This document shows positions 43,883-53,902 of a stretch of 60,786 nucleotides of DNA, one piece after another. Made by a program: the position numbers and the translations under genes. The notes under the pieces were generated by a model. The model saw only the letters and a program-made list of their open reading frames with translations, made no database searches and was not told the origin of the DNA. The stretch spans positions 10,403 to 71,188 of the forward strand of contig NZ_CDBT01000004.1 of assembly GCF_000819765.1 (NCBI RefSeq). Direction: 5' to 3'. Within the stretch, counting starts at the first letter, position 1. Each line of letters starts with the position of its first letter. The DNA is from Aeromonas bivalvium (lineage in GTDB: Bacteria; Pseudomonadota; Gammaproteobacteria; Enterobacterales; Aeromonadaceae).

Positions 43883-46800
43883 TTAGGGACGACCGGCCGG
43901 GCTGTGGGCCTTGTTGACGGCTGCTGTGCTGCCCGCGTGACGACCCGAGCTGGCGACGTCACCGCGCACCAGGGGTGGGTAGTCGACAGGCTCGGCGGCC
44001 GGCAGGGCAGGGGCTTCAGCCGGGGTCGCCATGGGAGCGGAGGCTTTGCGGGCCTTGGCCAGCAAGCCACCGGTGGCGCGCGGCGCAGACTTGGCGGCCT
44101 CTACCTTGGCGGGGGCGCTGACGTCGGCACTTGGCGCGGCTGCCACCGGGGCCTCGGCGGCAGGGGCGATGGCCTCTGCCTCGGTGACCACGGGAGCGGT
44201 GTCGGCCACTGGGGCAGCTTCCACTTCGGTTGCTACCGGCGCCTGGGTCACGTCGGCCTGAGCCGGCTCAACGGGCGCAGCGTCAACCTGAACCAGGTCA
44301 ACCGGCGCGGCGTCAGCCTGCACAGGGGCCGGGACCGCTTCCACCACCTGAACGGGGGTATCGGCCTGGGCGGGCGCTTCAACCTTGGGCTCGACCAGGG
44401 TCGGCTCAACTGCGGGTTCGGCTGCGGTGACCATGGTGGCCTCTGCCTGCATGCTCGCGACCACAACCGCTTGCTCGATCTTCTCCTCGGCTTGCGGCGC
44501 GGAGTCGGCAACCGGAGCAACCGGCTCGCTGACGACCTTGCTGGTGTCGACGAAGGGCACTTCCGGCAGGTGGTGATCGGTATCCACGACGGCGTGCTCG
44601 ACCAGGGCGGCGGAGGCCTGGGTCGCGGCGGCAATGGCTTGCGGGCTCAGAGGGGCAACCAGAGGGGTCACGGGCTCATTGCTCTCGACCTGGGGCTGCT
44701 CTTCTTCGCGCTGGTTGCGGGTCTCTTCGTTGATGCGCTTGCGACGCTGACCTTCGCCACGCTGGCCACGGGGATTGCGACGGGAGCGGCGCTGGCCGTC
44801 CTGATCGTCACCCTGCTGGGCATCGGCGCCTTCGGTGGCCACCACGGCGGCTACCGGCTGCTCGGCCTGGGGGGCGTCGACGCGGATCTGCTTGCGCAGT
44901 TGACGACGTTCGCGGCGCTCGGCGACGATCAGCTCCTTCTCCTGGTTAGCCTCGGCTTGAGTCTCTACCTGGATCGGCAGCGCCTCGGCGGCGACCACGG
45001 CCTGCACCTGGGCTTCACGCTCTGCGCGGGGCTCGCGGGGCTGGCGCGGCTCACGCTCGCCACGGGGTTCCCGGGGCTGACGCGGTTCGCGGGGCTGACG
45101 GGGCTCACGCTCGGCGCGGGCTTCGTTGGCCTGACGGGGTTCCCGTTCGGTGCGAGGCTGACGGGGCTCGCGCTCGGTGCGCGCCTCGTTGGCCTGACGC
45201 GGTTCGCGTTCGGTACGGGGCTCACGTTCCTTGCGCGGGCGACGGGCACGGTTGTCACCCTGCTCGCCACTCTTGGCGTCACGGCGCTGTTCGCCACCTT
45301 CGTTGCGGTTGCGGTTGCCCTGACGCGAGCCACGGCGCTCGTCACGCTGATGGCGATGGCTCTCTTCCTTGCGGGCCTCGGCCTGGACCGGGGCGGCCGG
45401 TTTGGCCTCGGGAGTGGCTGGGCTCGCGGCGAAGATGCCGGCGATGGCCTTGAAGAACTTGCCGACCAGGCCAGCCTCTGCCACGGGGGCAGGGGTGACC
45501 GGAGCGGCAGGCTGAGGCGCAGCGGCCGCAGGCGCAGGCTGAGCCGGCTGGATGAAGCCTTGCAGCAGCGGCTGTTCCCGCTCGATGGCCTGGGCCTGCT
45601 TCGGCTGGTAGACGGGCTTGGCTATCTCCGTCTTCAGCTCGTAGCTCACCGCTTCGGGGATCTCATTCTTGCGAATGCGGGTCACCTCGTAGTGGGGCGT
45701 CTCCAGGTGCTGGTTCGGGATGATGTAGAGGCGCACGTCGTTGCGCTGCTCGAGGTTGGCGATGGAGCTGCGCTTCTCGTTGAGCAGGTAGGCGGCAACA
45801 TCCACAGGTACCTGGGCATGGACCTGCTCCGTGTTGTCCTTCAGGGCCTCTTCTTCGATGAGGCGCAGGATGGACAGGGCGAGGGATTCGTTGTCACGGA
45901 TCACCCCCTGACCCTGGCAACGGGGACAGATGTGGCTGCTGGACTCGTTGAGGGAGGGGCGCAGACGCTGGCGGGACATCTCCAGCAGACCGAAGCGGGA
46001 GATCCGTCCCAACTGGATGCGGGCCCTGTCCTGATGCACGGCTTCACGCAGACGGTTTTCCACTTCGCGCTGATGGCGAACCGGGGTCATGTCGATGAAA
46101 TCGATGACAATCAGGCCACCCAGGTCGCGCAGGCGCAACTGACGGGCAATCTCGTCGGCCGCTTCCAGGTTGGTCTGCAGCGCGGTTTCCTCGATGTCGC
46201 CGCCCTTGGTGGCGCGGGAGGAGTTGATGTCGATGGAGGTCAGAGCCTCGGTCGGATCGATGACGATGCTGCCGCCGGAGGGCAGGCGCACTTCCCGCTG
46301 GAACGCAGACTCAATCTGGCTCTCGATCTGGAAGTGGTTGAACAGGGCAACGTCCCCCTGGTACAGCTTGACCCGATTGAGGAAATCGGGGCGAACCAGT
46401 TCGATGTGCGCCTTGGCGCGCTCGAAGATGACGGGGTTGTCGATCAGGATCTCGCCCACATCGCGACGCAGATAGTCACGAATGGCGCGCACGATCACGT
46501 TGCTCTCCTGGTGGATGAGCACGGGGGCGGCACGCTGCTGGGAGGCCTTGTGGATGGAATCCCAGTGATTGAGCAGGACGTTCAGATCCCAGGAGAGCTC
46601 CTCGGGGGACTTGCCGACACCGGCGGTACGCACGATGAGCCCCATGCCTTCCGGCACGGTAAGACCCGACAGGGCTTCTTTCAGCTCGGTGCGCTCGTCA
46701 CCCTCGATGCGGCGGGAAATGCCGCCGGCACGGGGGTTGTTGGGCATCAGCACCAGGTAGCTGCCGGCCAGGCTGATGAAGGTGGTGAGGGCTGCACCCT

Positions 46801-47134
46801 TGGTGCCACGCTCTTCCTTATCGATCTGGACGATCACTTCCTGGCCCTCGCGGACCACTTCTTTGATGTTGGGACGACCCTGATAGGAGTAACCGGAGGG
46901 GAAGTAATTGCGGGCGATCTCCTTTAACGGCAGGAAACCGTGGCGCTCGGCGCCGTAGTCGACAAAAGCAGCTTCGAGACTGGGTTCTACGCGGGTGATT
47001 TTGCCCTTGTAAATGTTCGCTTTCTTCTGCTCGTGTCCCGGACTTTCAATATCCAAATCGTAGAGCTGTTGTCCGTCAACCAGCGCTACGCGCAACTCCT
47101 CTTCCTGAGTCGCGTTGATTAGCATTCTTTTCAT
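43883..47134 (-). CDS. rne: Ribonuclease E
   Basis: 1083 residues. The N-terminal half is the conserved catalytic part: S1 domain (about 36-120), 5' sensor/RNase H-like regions, the catalytic Asp pair in TSIDINS (Asp302) and LIVIDFIDM (Asp345), and the Zn-link CPRC at 403-406. From about 520 on it is a disordered degradosome scaffold: an amphipathic [14 protein letters not shown] membrane-anchor segment, then an Arg-rich region with about ten E-P-R-Q-P-R / E-R-E-P-R repeats (RNA binding), then an Ala/Val/Glu/Pro-rich tail. ATG 47134 is chosen from the invariant [10 protein letters not shown] start. Initiates mRNA decay and tRNA/rRNA processing. Confidence 0.95.
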   Translation of the reverse strand: MKRMLINATQEEELRVALVDGQQLYDLDIESPGHEQKKANIYKGKITRVEPSLEAAFVDYGAERHGFLPLKEIARNYFPSGYSYQGRPNIKEVVREGQEVIVQIDKEERGTKGAALTTFISLAGSYLVLMPNNPRAGGISRRIEGDERTELKEALSGLTVPEGMGLIVRTAGVGKSPEELSWDLNVLLNHWDSIHKASQQRAAPVLIHQESNVIVRAIRDYLRRDVGEILIDNPVIFERAKAHIELVRPDFLNRVKLYQGDVALFNHFQIESQIESAFQREVRLPSGGSIVIDPTEALTSIDINSSRATKGGDIEETALQTNLEAADEIARQLRLRDLGGLIVIDFIDMTPVRHQREVENRLREAVHQDRARIQLGRISRFGLLEMSRQRLRPSLNESSSHICPRCQGQGVIRDNESLALSILRLIEEEALKDNTEQVHAQVPVDVAAYLLNEKRSSIANLEQRNDVRLYIIPNQHLETPHYEVTRIRKNEIPEAVSYELKTEIAKPVYQPKQAQAIEREQPLLQGFIQPAQPAPAAAAPQPAAPVTPAPVAEAGLVGKFFKAIAGIFAASPATPEAKPAAPVQAEARKEESHRHQRDERRGSRQGNRNRNEGGEQRRDAKSGEQGDNRARRPRKEREPRTEREPRQANEARTEREPRQPRTEREPRQANEARAEREPRQPREPRQPREPRGEREPRQPREPRAEREAQVQAVVAAEALPIQVETQAEANQEKELIVAERRERRQLRKQIRVDAPQAEQPVAAVVATEGADAQQGDDQDGQRRSRRNPRGQRGEGQRRKRINEETRNQREEEQPQVESNEPVTPLVAPLSPQAIAAATQASAALVEHAVVDTDHHLPEVPFVDTSKVVSEPVAPVADSAPQAEEKIEQAVVVASMQAEATMVTAAEPAVEPTLVEPKVEAPAQADTPVQVVEAVPAPVQADAAPVDLVQVDAAPVEPAQADVTQAPVATEVEAAPVADTAPVVTEAEAIAPAAEAPVAAAPSADVSAPAKVEAAKSAPRATGGLLAKARKASAPMATPAEAPALPAAEPVDYPPLVRGDVASSGRHAGSTAAVNKAHSPAGRP

Positions 47135-47547
47135 TGAGTTCTCATTATTTTGTCATTTTGATTTCCTCCACTGGATCCTGCCGGCGCCGGCCTCGGGTCT
47201 TCAGCATACTGGGGCAACCTCCCGGTTGGGGTATGCATGAGGCGCAAACTAAGGGCGCTCTGGTTCAGCCTTCTCGAGAAGGGATGAATAAAGGATGCCG
47301 GAGTGGAGACAAATAGCCGGTTCTGTTTGCGTTCTCCATGCGCTGTACCTCGCACCCGGGAACCGTCATGTTCTTGTATACACGGTGTTTCGGGATTGGG
47401 TGGCATACTTTTTGGCCACTTAGTACAAGGCTTGAACACAATGACAAAACCTTGTGTATTATCCCATTTAAACCGCTTTTATAGCAAGGTGCCATTTTTC
47501 AACAAAGCATGGAGCCAAGGGGCCCGTGGGGTGTTAAAATCCGCGCC
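47135..47547. other. 413-bp divergent region between rne and rluC
   Basis: No gene. It probably carries a long rne leader (in E. coli the ~360-base leader folds to mediate autoregulation by RNase E); the T-rich and hairpin-prone stretch 47135-47420 fits that. A promoter candidate is at 47420-47447. The conserved leader hairpin itself could not be verified by eye. Confidence 0.5.
47420..47447 (-). promoter_or_regulatory. Candidate rne promoter
   Basis: On the - strand TTGTCA, 16-base spacer, TACTAA. It would give a ~280-base leader. Confidence 0.4.
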
Positions 47548-48492
47548 ATGACACAGATACATCAACAAGTGCAGCTGCTCACCATCGAAGCTGAGCATGA
47601 AGGGCAGCGCATCGACAATTTTCTCAAGACTCAGTTAAAGGGCGTCCCCAAGAGCCTGATCTATCGCATCCTTCGCAAAGGGGAGGTGCGCGTCAACAAG
47701 AAGCGCATCAAACCGGAATACAAGCTCTGCCCGGGCGACGAGGTGCGTGTGCCCCCCGTGCGCGTCGCCGAAAAGAATGAATTGCCCTCCGCCAACCTCG
47801 GCAGCATTCAGCGTCTGGAGAGCCAGATCCTGTTTGAAGATGACGCCATGATAGTGCTCAACAAACCGTCCGGCATGGCGGTGCACGGCGGCAGCGGCCT
47901 GAGCTTTGGCGTCATTGAAGGGCTGCGGGCCCTGCGTCCGGAAGCCCGCTTCCTCGAGCTGGTTCACCGCCTCGATCGCGACACCTCCGGCGTACTGCTG
48001 GTTGCCAAGAAGCGCAGTGCCCTGCGCAGCCTGCACGAGCAGTTGCGGGTCAAGACCATGCGCAAGCAGTACCTGGCGCTGGTGCGCGGTCAGTGGCAGT
48101 CCCATGTCAAGGTGGTCAATGCGCCCCTGCGCAAGAATGATCTGCAATCGGGCGAGCGGGTGGTGCGGGTCAGCAGTGACGGCAAGCCGTCAGAAACCCG
48201 CTTCCGGATTGCCCGCCAGTTTGCCGAGGCAACCCTGGTGGAATGCAGCCCCATCACAGGCCGCACCCACCAGATCCGGGTCCACACCCAGCATGCCGGT
48301 CATCCCATCGCCTGCGATGATAAATACGGTGAAGCAGCCTTTGATGAGAAAATGCGCAGCCAGGGGCTGAAACGGCTGTTCCTGCATGCCTGGAAGCTCA
48401 CCTTTACCCATCCGGTGGATGGTCGTGAGGTGTTGATCGAGGCGCCGCTGGCCCCCGAGCTCGATACCTTCCTCAACAAGCTGGCGCGCTGA
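47548..48492 (+). CDS. rluC: 23S rRNA pseudouridine(955/2504/2580) synthase
   Basis: 314 residues. S4 RNA-binding domain (QRIDNFLKTQLKGVPKSLIYR, RVNKKRIKPEYKLCPGD) followed by the RluA-type catalytic domain with the nucleophile Asp in HRLDRDTSGVLLVAK and the GRTHQIRVH motif. The divergent placement next to rne is the E. coli arrangement. ATG 47548 fits the family start; there is no clear Shine-Dalgarno, and a TTAAAAT lies only eleven bases upstream. Overlaps the next start by one base. Confidence 0.95.
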   Translation: MTQIHQQVQLLTIEAEHEGQRIDNFLKTQLKGVPKSLIYRILRKGEVRVNKKRIKPEYKLCPGDEVRVPPVRVAEKNELPSANLGSIQRLESQILFEDDAMIVLNKPSGMAVHGGSGLSFGVIEGLRALRPEARFLELVHRLDRDTSGVLLVAKKRSALRSLHEQLRVKTMRKQYLALVRGQWQSHVKVVNAPLRKNDLQSGERVVRVSSDGKPSETRFRIARQFAEATLVECSPITGRTHQIRVHTQHAGHPIACDDKYGEAAFDEKMRSQGLKRLFLHAWKLTFTHPVDGREVLIEAPLAPELDTFLNKLAR

Positions 48493-49139
48493 TGCAGGGC
48501 ACCCGGCTCGCCATCTTCGACTGGGATGGTACGCTGATGGACTCCATCGGGCGCATCGTCAACTGTGTCGAGCTGGCCGCCGGGGAGTGTGGCCTCTCCC
48601 TCCCGACCCGGGAGCAGACCCGGCAGATCATCGGCCTGAGCCTGGAGGTGGGGCTGGCGAACCTGTTTGGGTTGACGGCCGGGAGTGCGCCCTGCGCCCG
48701 TCTGGTCGCCTCCTATCGTCATCACTATCTTCATGACGATACGCCGAGCCCGCTGTTTGCCGGAGTCGTCGACTTGCTCCATGACTGGCATGGGCGCGGC
48801 ATCTTGCTGGCGGTGGCCACTGGCAAGTCTCGCCGTGGTCTGGATCGGGTACTGGAGGAGACGGGTCTGGGGCCGCTGTTTGCCGCCAGCCGCGGCGCCG
48901 ACGAGGCCCGTTCCAAACCCGATCCCCTGATGCTGAGTCAGCTGCTGGACGAGCTGGCAGTGCCGGTCGGCGAGGCGGTGATGATAGGGGATTCTGTCCA
49001 TGATCTTGGCATGGCCCAGTCGCTGGGGATGGCCCGCATCGGGGTGACCTGGGGCGTGCACGGCAGAGAACGGCTGTTGGCCCATGATCCGGTCGCCATC
49101 GTCGATACCATGACCCAGCTAAGGCGCAGCCTGGATTAG
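48492..49139 (+). CDS. HAD-IA family phosphatase (phosphoglycolate phosphatase-like)
   Basis: 215 residues. Motif I FDWDGTLMDS (9-18), motif II VATGKSRRG, motif III Lys in ARSKPDP and motif IV GDSVHDLGMA: a complete HAD active site with an alpha-helical C1 cap. Resembles Gph/YieH-type phosphatases; substrate unknown. Start overlaps the rluC stop (TGATG), so the two are cotranscribed. Confidence 0.9.
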   Translation: MQGTRLAIFDWDGTLMDSIGRIVNCVELAAGECGLSLPTREQTRQIIGLSLEVGLANLFGLTAGSAPCARLVASYRHHYLHDDTPSPLFAGVVDLLHDWHGRGILLAVATGKSRRGLDRVLEETGLGPLFAASRGADEARSKPDPLMLSQLLDELAVPVGEAVMIGDSVHDLGMAQSLGMARIGVTWGVHGRERLLAHDPVAIVDTMTQLRRSLD

Positions 49140-49160
49140 CGAGTCGTTGGTAAGGATGAC

Positions 49161-49187
49161 AAAACGGGAGCCTGGGCTCCCGTTTTT
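49161..49187. terminator. Bidirectional terminator between the HAD gene and maf
   Basis: AAAACGGGAG / CTCCCGTTTT stem with a CCTGGG loop. Confidence 0.9.
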
Positions 49188-49209
49188 CGTGGCTGGCGTA
49201 CCAAGGACG

Positions 49210-49791
49210 TCAGGGCAGATTGAGGCCGTGACGCCCCAGCAGCTCGATGAGGCCGATCAGGGGCAGGCCGATCAGGGCATTGGGATCGCGTCCCTCCAGC
49301 GCCTCGAACAACACGATTCCCATCCCTTCACACTTGAAGCTGCCGGCGCAATCGAGCGGTCGCTCTGCCTCGACATAGCGGCGAATGGCCGCTTCATCCA
49401 GGGTGCGAAAACGGACCGTGAAGGGCTCGACCAGGCCGTGGCATTGGCCCGTGGCGGCATCCAGCACGGTGAGGCCGGTATAGAAGGTGACGCTGCGCCC
49501 TTGTGCGGCCATGAGTTGCGCCACCGCATTGTCCACCGACCCGGGTTTGCCGAGGATCCGACCGTTGCAGACACACACCTGATCGGAGCCAATGATCAAT
49601 CCCCGCTCAACGGAGTCGGCAATGGCTAGTGCCTTGGCATGGGCGAGCCGCGTCACCAGCGCCTCGGCGGATTCGCCGGGCAGAGGGGATTCATCCACCC
49701 GGGGGGCCGCACACTCGAAGGGGAGGCCGAGTTTTTCCAGCAGGGCTTTGCGATAGGGGGAGGTGGAGGCGAGGATCAGCGGTGTCGACAT
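49210..49791 (-). CDS. yceF: Maf-type nucleoside triphosphate pyrophosphatase (7-methyl-GTP, YceF)
   Basis: 193 residues. LILASTSPYRKALLEKLGLPFECAAP is the Maf N-terminal signature; IIGSDQVC, VTFYTGLTVL, CAGSFKCEGMGIVLFEALEGRDPNALIGLPL follow as in E. coli YceF, which hydrolyses 7-methyl-GTP. House-cleaning of modified nucleotides. ATG 49791 is chosen (GGATATC upstream); 49794 is an adjacent alternative. Divergent from yceD, as in E. coli. Confidence 0.93.
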   Translation of the reverse strand: MSTPLILASTSPYRKALLEKLGLPFECAAPRVDESPLPGESAEALVTRLAHAKALAIADSVERGLIIGSDQVCVCNGRILGKPGSVDNAVAQLMAAQGRSVTFYTGLTVLDAATGQCHGLVEPFTVRFRTLDEAAIRRYVEAERPLDCAGSFKCEGMGIVLFEALEGRDPNALIGLPLIGLIELLGRHGLNLP

Positions 49792-50171
49792 CATGATATC
49801 CAGGTTCGTAGCAGTCAGCGGCCGATGGTATCGCCGTGCCATCGGCAGGGCAATGGTCGGTTGGGATGCGAGCCCCGCCATGGCATCCGGTATGACCTGG
49901 TCATGGCCGGCCGTATCAGGGCCATTGCCACAGGCGAACACTCATCTTGCCCACTGGATGAAGCATGCAGGATGCCATGAGTGACACCTTGTGGACATGC
50001 GAGGGCGCAAGGGGCGGACAGGATCCTGTGTCGGATCCTCCGCTTTGTGGCATAATCGGTCACCGATGAGCGCAAGCCCCGACATACTGGGGACTTGTGA
50101 TGTTAAAATCATCGGCGGTAAGGACTTTTTCCTTTGACTATCCCCTGTTGGACCTATAATATTCGCGCCCT
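49792..50171. other. 380-bp divergent region between maf and yceD
   Basis: Holds the strong yceD promoter at its right end. The left half shows only scattered short dyads (for example GGATCC copies near 50023 and 50034); nothing else recognised. Confidence 0.5.
50133..50160 (+). promoter_or_regulatory. yceD-rpmF promoter
   Basis: TTTGAC, 16 bases, perfect TATAAT. A start about seven bases after the -10 leaves a leader of only about five bases before the yceD ATG at 50172. Confidence 0.7.
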
Positions 50172-50693
50172 ATGCAAAAGGTGAAGTTGCCCGTTAAGGT
50201 TGATCCAGTCCGTAGTGCCTTGAAGCTACTCGATTATGTCGGGATAGTTGAAAAGTCGCAGATGCCCAGGCTGGAGGCATCAACCGCAGGCTTGCGAAGT
50301 GATGTGGATGTGTCACTGCACTTTGGCAAAGATGTCCAGAAGTTGACCGTTATGAAAGGCACTGCCCATGCCGAGGTTGACCTGGTTTGCCAGCGTTGTG
50401 GCGAAACGTTCCAACACCTTTGTGAAGCTGAATTTATCTACACTCCGCTGTTCGAGAGAACAAACGAGGAAGAACTGCCGGAAGCTTATGAGCCCATTGA
50501 GTTGGACGAAAACGGCGAGATAGATCTTCATCAAATCCTGGAGGATGAACTCATCCTCTCGTTGCCTCAAGTCGCAATGCATCCCATGGATGCCTGCCCG
50601 AGAGGAAACATGGAGATGACCTGGGGTGATATCGAACCTGCTGATGAGCGGCCAAATCCCTTTGCAGTTCTTGAAGAGCTTAAACGTAAGTGA
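50172..50693 (+). CDS. yceD: YceD, 23S rRNA accumulation protein
   Basis: 173 residues, matching E. coli YceD at both ends (MQKVKLPVKVDPVRSALKLLDY; NPFAVLEELKRK) with the conserved CQRCGETF and EAYEPIELDENGEIDL blocks. Needed for normal 23S rRNA levels in E. coli and plants. No Shine-Dalgarno is possible, because the consensus -10 lies 12 bases before the start codon; translation may be nearly leaderless. rpmF follows 19 bases later. Confidence 0.93.
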   Translation: MQKVKLPVKVDPVRSALKLLDYVGIVEKSQMPRLEASTAGLRSDVDVSLHFGKDVQKLTVMKGTAHAEVDLVCQRCGETFQHLCEAEFIYTPLFERTNEEELPEAYEPIELDENGEIDLHQILEDELILSLPQVAMHPMDACPRGNMEMTWGDIEPADERPNPFAVLEELKRK

Positions 50694-50712
50694 ATCTAGG
50701 AGTTAGCCTACC

Positions 50713-50880
50713 ATGGCCGTACAACAGAACCGTAAAACCCGTGCCAAGCGTGGCATGCGTCGTTCCCACGATGCACTGACCAGCGCTGCCCTGACTGTTG
50801 ATCAGACCAGTGGCGAAATTCATCGTCGTCACCACGTGACTGCCGATGGTTTCTACCGCGGTAAAAAGGTAATCGCTTAA
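50713..50880 (+). CDS. rpmF: Ribosomal protein L32
   Basis: 55 residues: [20 protein letters not shown], then [20 protein letters not shown] and [10 protein letters not shown]. Small basic 50S subunit protein, Zn-less type. AGGAG at 50699-50703 sets the ATG at 50713. Its stop is nine bases before the plsX start, coupling ribosome and lipid synthesis in one operon, as in E. coli. Confidence 0.96.
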
Positions 50881-50889
50881 GGATTGCCT

Positions 50890-51909
50890 TTGTCTACGCT
50901 CAACGTCGCGCTAGACATAATGGGGGGCGATTTCGGTCCCTCGGAAACAGTGCCTGCCGCCGTGCAGGCACTGTCTCTTTTGCCCCAGCTCAATCTGATC
51001 CTGGTCGGTAACGAGACCAGCGTCACACCGCTTCTGCGCCAGCATGGCCTGCTCAATCATCCCCGCGTTCGCTTCGTACATGCCTCCCAGGTCGTCGGGA
51101 TGGGCGACAAGCCGATCGTCGCCTTAAGAACCCTCAAAGACTCCTCCATGCGAGTCGTGCTGGATCTGGTCAAGAGCGGTGCCGCCGATGCCTGCGTCAG
51201 TGCGGGCAACACAGGGGCCCTGATGGCCATGGCCAAGTGCGTGCTCAAATCCTTGCCCGGGGTGGACAGGCCGGCCCTTATCAAGGCGCTGCCGACCGTG
51301 GCGGGCAAACGCACCGTCATGCTGGATCTGGGGGCCAATGTCAGTTGCGATGCCGACACCCTGCTGCAATTTGCGGTCATGGGCTCGGTCGTGGCCGAAC
51401 TGGTGGAGGGCATAGCGTCACCCCGTGTCGCGCTGCTCAACGTGGGGGAGGAGGAGATCAAGGGCAACGATCTGGTGCGCCATAGCGCCGAGCTGCTGCG
51501 CCAGTGCCCTGCCATCCACTTCACCGGCTTCATCGAGGGAGATTGCCTGTTCACCGGCCAGGCGGATGTCATCGTCTGTGATGGCTTCGTAGGCAATGTG
51601 GCCCTGAAGACGGCGGAAGGGGTCGTGCGCATGATGGGTCAACTGGCCGGTTATCCGCGAAAAAAGCGCAGTTTTCTTGGGCTGATCGCCGGATTTATGC
51701 TCAAACGGCGTTTTTCTTACCTGAACCCCGACCAGTATAACGGTGCAAGTCTGTTAGGATTGCGCGGCATTGTGGTAAAAAGCCATGGGAGGGCCGAACG
51801 TCGCGCCCTTTCTACTGCGATCCTGCTGGCCGCGCAAGAGGCCAAGCATCAACTTCCATTGCAAATAGCAGATCGCCTTGAATCTGTCTTTTCCGACAGG
51901 GATCTATAA
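50890..51909 (+). CDS. plsX: Phosphate acyltransferase PlsX
   Basis: 339 residues. Transfers the acyl group from acyl-ACP to phosphate for phospholipid synthesis. [60 protein letters not shown] are family blocks. The start is TTG at 50890: AAGGA at 50879-50883 is at proper distance, and E. coli PlsX also begins with TTG nine codons before the first conserved Asp. The TTG at 50884 is too close to the Shine-Dalgarno. Confidence 0.95.
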   Translation: MSTLNVALDIMGGDFGPSETVPAAVQALSLLPQLNLILVGNETSVTPLLRQHGLLNHPRVRFVHASQVVGMGDKPIVALRTLKDSSMRVVLDLVKSGAADACVSAGNTGALMAMAKCVLKSLPGVDRPALIKALPTVAGKRTVMLDLGANVSCDADTLLQFAVMGSVVAELVEGIASPRVALLNVGEEEIKGNDLVRHSAELLRQCPAIHFTGFIEGDCLFTGQADVIVCDGFVGNVALKTAEGVVRMMGQLAGYPRKKRSFLGLIAGFMLKRRFSYLNPDQYNGASLLGLRGIVVKSHGRAERRALSTAILLAAQEAKHQLPLQIADRLESVFSDRDL

Positions 51910-51916
51910 GAACTCT

Positions 51917-52876
51917 ATGCATAGCAAAATTCTGGGTACTGGCAGCTACCTGCCAAGTTCAGTTCGCACCAACGCCGATCTCGAACAGATGGTCGAGACC
52001 AGTCACGACTGGATCGTGGAGCGCACCGGGATCCATGAGCGCCGTATCGCGGGGGATGGCGAGACCGTCGCCACCCTTTCGCATCAGGCCGCCCTGCGTG
52101 CACTGGATGCCGCCGGCCTCCAGGCAAGCGATCTGGACATGATAGTGCTGGCCACCACCAGTGCCGAAAATGCCTTCCCGGCCGCCGCCTGCGAGCTGCA
52201 AAACCTGTTGGACGTGCCGGGGATCCCGGCGTTCGACATCGCCGCCGCCTGCGCCGGTTTCACCTATGCCCTCTCCATCGCCGATCAGTTCGTCAAATCG
52301 GGGGCGGCCCGCCATGTGCTGGTCGTCGGCGCCGATGTGCTGTCGCGCATGTGCGATCCGCAAGATCGCGGTACCATCATCCTCTTTGGTGACGGGGCAG
52401 GGGCTGTGGTCATTGGTGCCAGCGAAACCCCTGGCATCCTCTCCACCCATCTGCATGCCGACGGTCGCTATGGCGATCTGCTCAAGCTGCCTCAGCCCCG
52501 TCGCGGCCTGAGCGGCAGCGAGCTCGAAGCCTACATGTATATGAAGGGCAACGATGTGTTCAAGGTCGCGGTGACTCGCCTGAGCGAGATAGTGACCGAG
52601 ACCCTGGCCGCCGCCAACATAGATCCGAGCGAGCTCGACTGGCTGGTACCGCACCAGGCCAACTACCGCATCATCAACGCCACCGCCAAGAAGCTCGGCA
52701 TGAGCCTCGACCGTGTGGTGCTGACCCTCGATAAACACGGCAATACCTCTGCTGCCTCCGTTCCCATCGCCTTCGATGAAGGGGTGCGTGACGGTCGTAT
52801 CCAGCGCGGTCAGCTGGTGCTGCTCGAGGCGTTTGGTGGCGGATTTGCCTGGGGCTCAGCCCTGGTTCGCTTCTAA
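51917..52876 (+). CDS. fabH: Beta-ketoacyl-ACP synthase III
   Basis: 319 residues. Starts fatty-acid synthesis from acetyl-CoA and malonyl-ACP. Catalytic triad Cys112 ([11 protein letters not shown]), His in PHQANYRI and Asn in GNTSAAS. ATG 51917 is seven bases after the plsX stop, with only a weak Shine-Dalgarno inside plsX. Confidence 0.96.
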   Translation: MHSKILGTGSYLPSSVRTNADLEQMVETSHDWIVERTGIHERRIAGDGETVATLSHQAALRALDAAGLQASDLDMIVLATTSAENAFPAAACELQNLLDVPGIPAFDIAAACAGFTYALSIADQFVKSGAARHVLVVGADVLSRMCDPQDRGTIILFGDGAGAVVIGASETPGILSTHLHADGRYGDLLKLPQPRRGLSGSELEAYMYMKGNDVFKVAVTRLSEIVTETLAAANIDPSELDWLVPHQANYRIINATAKKLGMSLDRVVLTLDKHGNTSAASVPIAFDEGVRDGRIQRGQLVLLEAFGGGFAWGSALVRF

Positions 52877-52953
52877 GCTTTCACCACGAAGGAGCGTGGC
52901 CGGCCCTGCGCCAGCCACGTTTCTCATGTCGTTTCGCTTTAAAGGACATCATG

Positions 52954-53889
52954 ATGACCCAATTTGCCATCGCTTTCCCGGGACAAGGTTCCCAGGCTGT
53001 CGGCATGCTGGCCGAACTGGCCGAACAGCACGCGATTATCAAGGAGACCTTCGCCGAGGCGAGCCAGGTGCTTGGTTATGATCTGCTGGCGCTGACCCTG
53101 CAGGGGCCGGCAGAAGAGCTGGGCAAGACCTGGAAGACCCAACCGGCCCTGCTGACCGCCTCCGTGGCCCTGTGGCGCCTGTGGCAGCAGCAGGGTGGGG
53201 CGACCCCCGCCGTCATGGCCGGCCACAGCCTCGGCGAGTATTCCGCCCTGGTCTGCAGCGGTGCCCTGGCCTTTGCCGATGCCGTCAAGCTGGTCGAGCT
53301 GCGTGGTCTGGCCATGCAGGAAGCCGTGCCGGAAGGCACTGGCGCCATGGCCGCCATCATAGGCCTGGACAACGACACCATCGCCGCCAACTGCGAGAAG
53401 GCGGCAGAGGGGCAGGTGGTCTCCCCGGTCAACTTCAACTCCCCGGGCCAGGTGGTGATCGCCGGTCACAAGGAGGCCGTCGAGCGTGCCAACGTGCTGA
53501 TGAAAGAATCCGGTGCCAAGCGGGCGCTGCCGCTGCCGGTTTCCGTGCCGTCCCACTGTGCCCTGATGAAACCGGCCGCCGAGAAGCTGGCCGCAGCCCT
53601 GGATGGGATCGAGATCAAGGTTCCATCCATCGCCGTCATCAATAATGTCGATGTCACCTGTGAACAGGATTCGGCCGCCATCAAGCAGGCGCTGGTGCGT
53701 CAGCTGTTCAGCCCGGTGCGTTGGACCGAGACGGTCGAGCGGATGGCCAATGAGGGCATCACCCTCGAGATCGAGATGGGTCCGGGTAAAGTGCTGACCG
53801 GTCTCGCCAAGCGTATCGACAAGCGGGTGGAAGGCATTCATGCCAACGATACCGCTTCATTCGAACAGGCGCTGGCCCAGATTAAGTAA
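52954..53889 (+). CDS. fabD: Malonyl-CoA:ACP transacylase
   Basis: 311 residues. FPGQGSQAVGM, active-site Ser92 in AGHSLGEYSAL, SPVNFNSPGQVVIAG and VPSHCALM (His). Two ATGs, 52951 and 52954; the second is taken because the AAAGGA spacing is better and relatives begin MTQFA. Loads malonyl onto ACP. Confidence 0.96.
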   Translation: MTQFAIAFPGQGSQAVGMLAELAEQHAIIKETFAEASQVLGYDLLALTLQGPAEELGKTWKTQPALLTASVALWRLWQQQGGATPAVMAGHSLGEYSALVCSGALAFADAVKLVELRGLAMQEAVPEGTGAMAAIIGLDNDTIAANCEKAAEGQVVSPVNFNSPGQVVIAGHKEAVERANVLMKESGAKRALPLPVSVPSHCALMKPAAEKLAAALDGIEIKVPSIAVINNVDVTCEQDSAAIKQALVRQLFSPVRWTETVERMANEGITLEIEMGPGKVLTGLAKRIDKRVEGIHANDTASFEQALAQIK

Positions 53890-53902
53890 ACAGGAGTAGA
53901 GC

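Noticed and set aside
43817..46927. A 1036-codon open frame on the + strand
   Set aside because: It lies entirely antisense to rne and reads as Gly/Leu/Asp-rich low-complexity sequence; it is the frame shadow of the high-GC Arg/Ala-rich RNase E tail.
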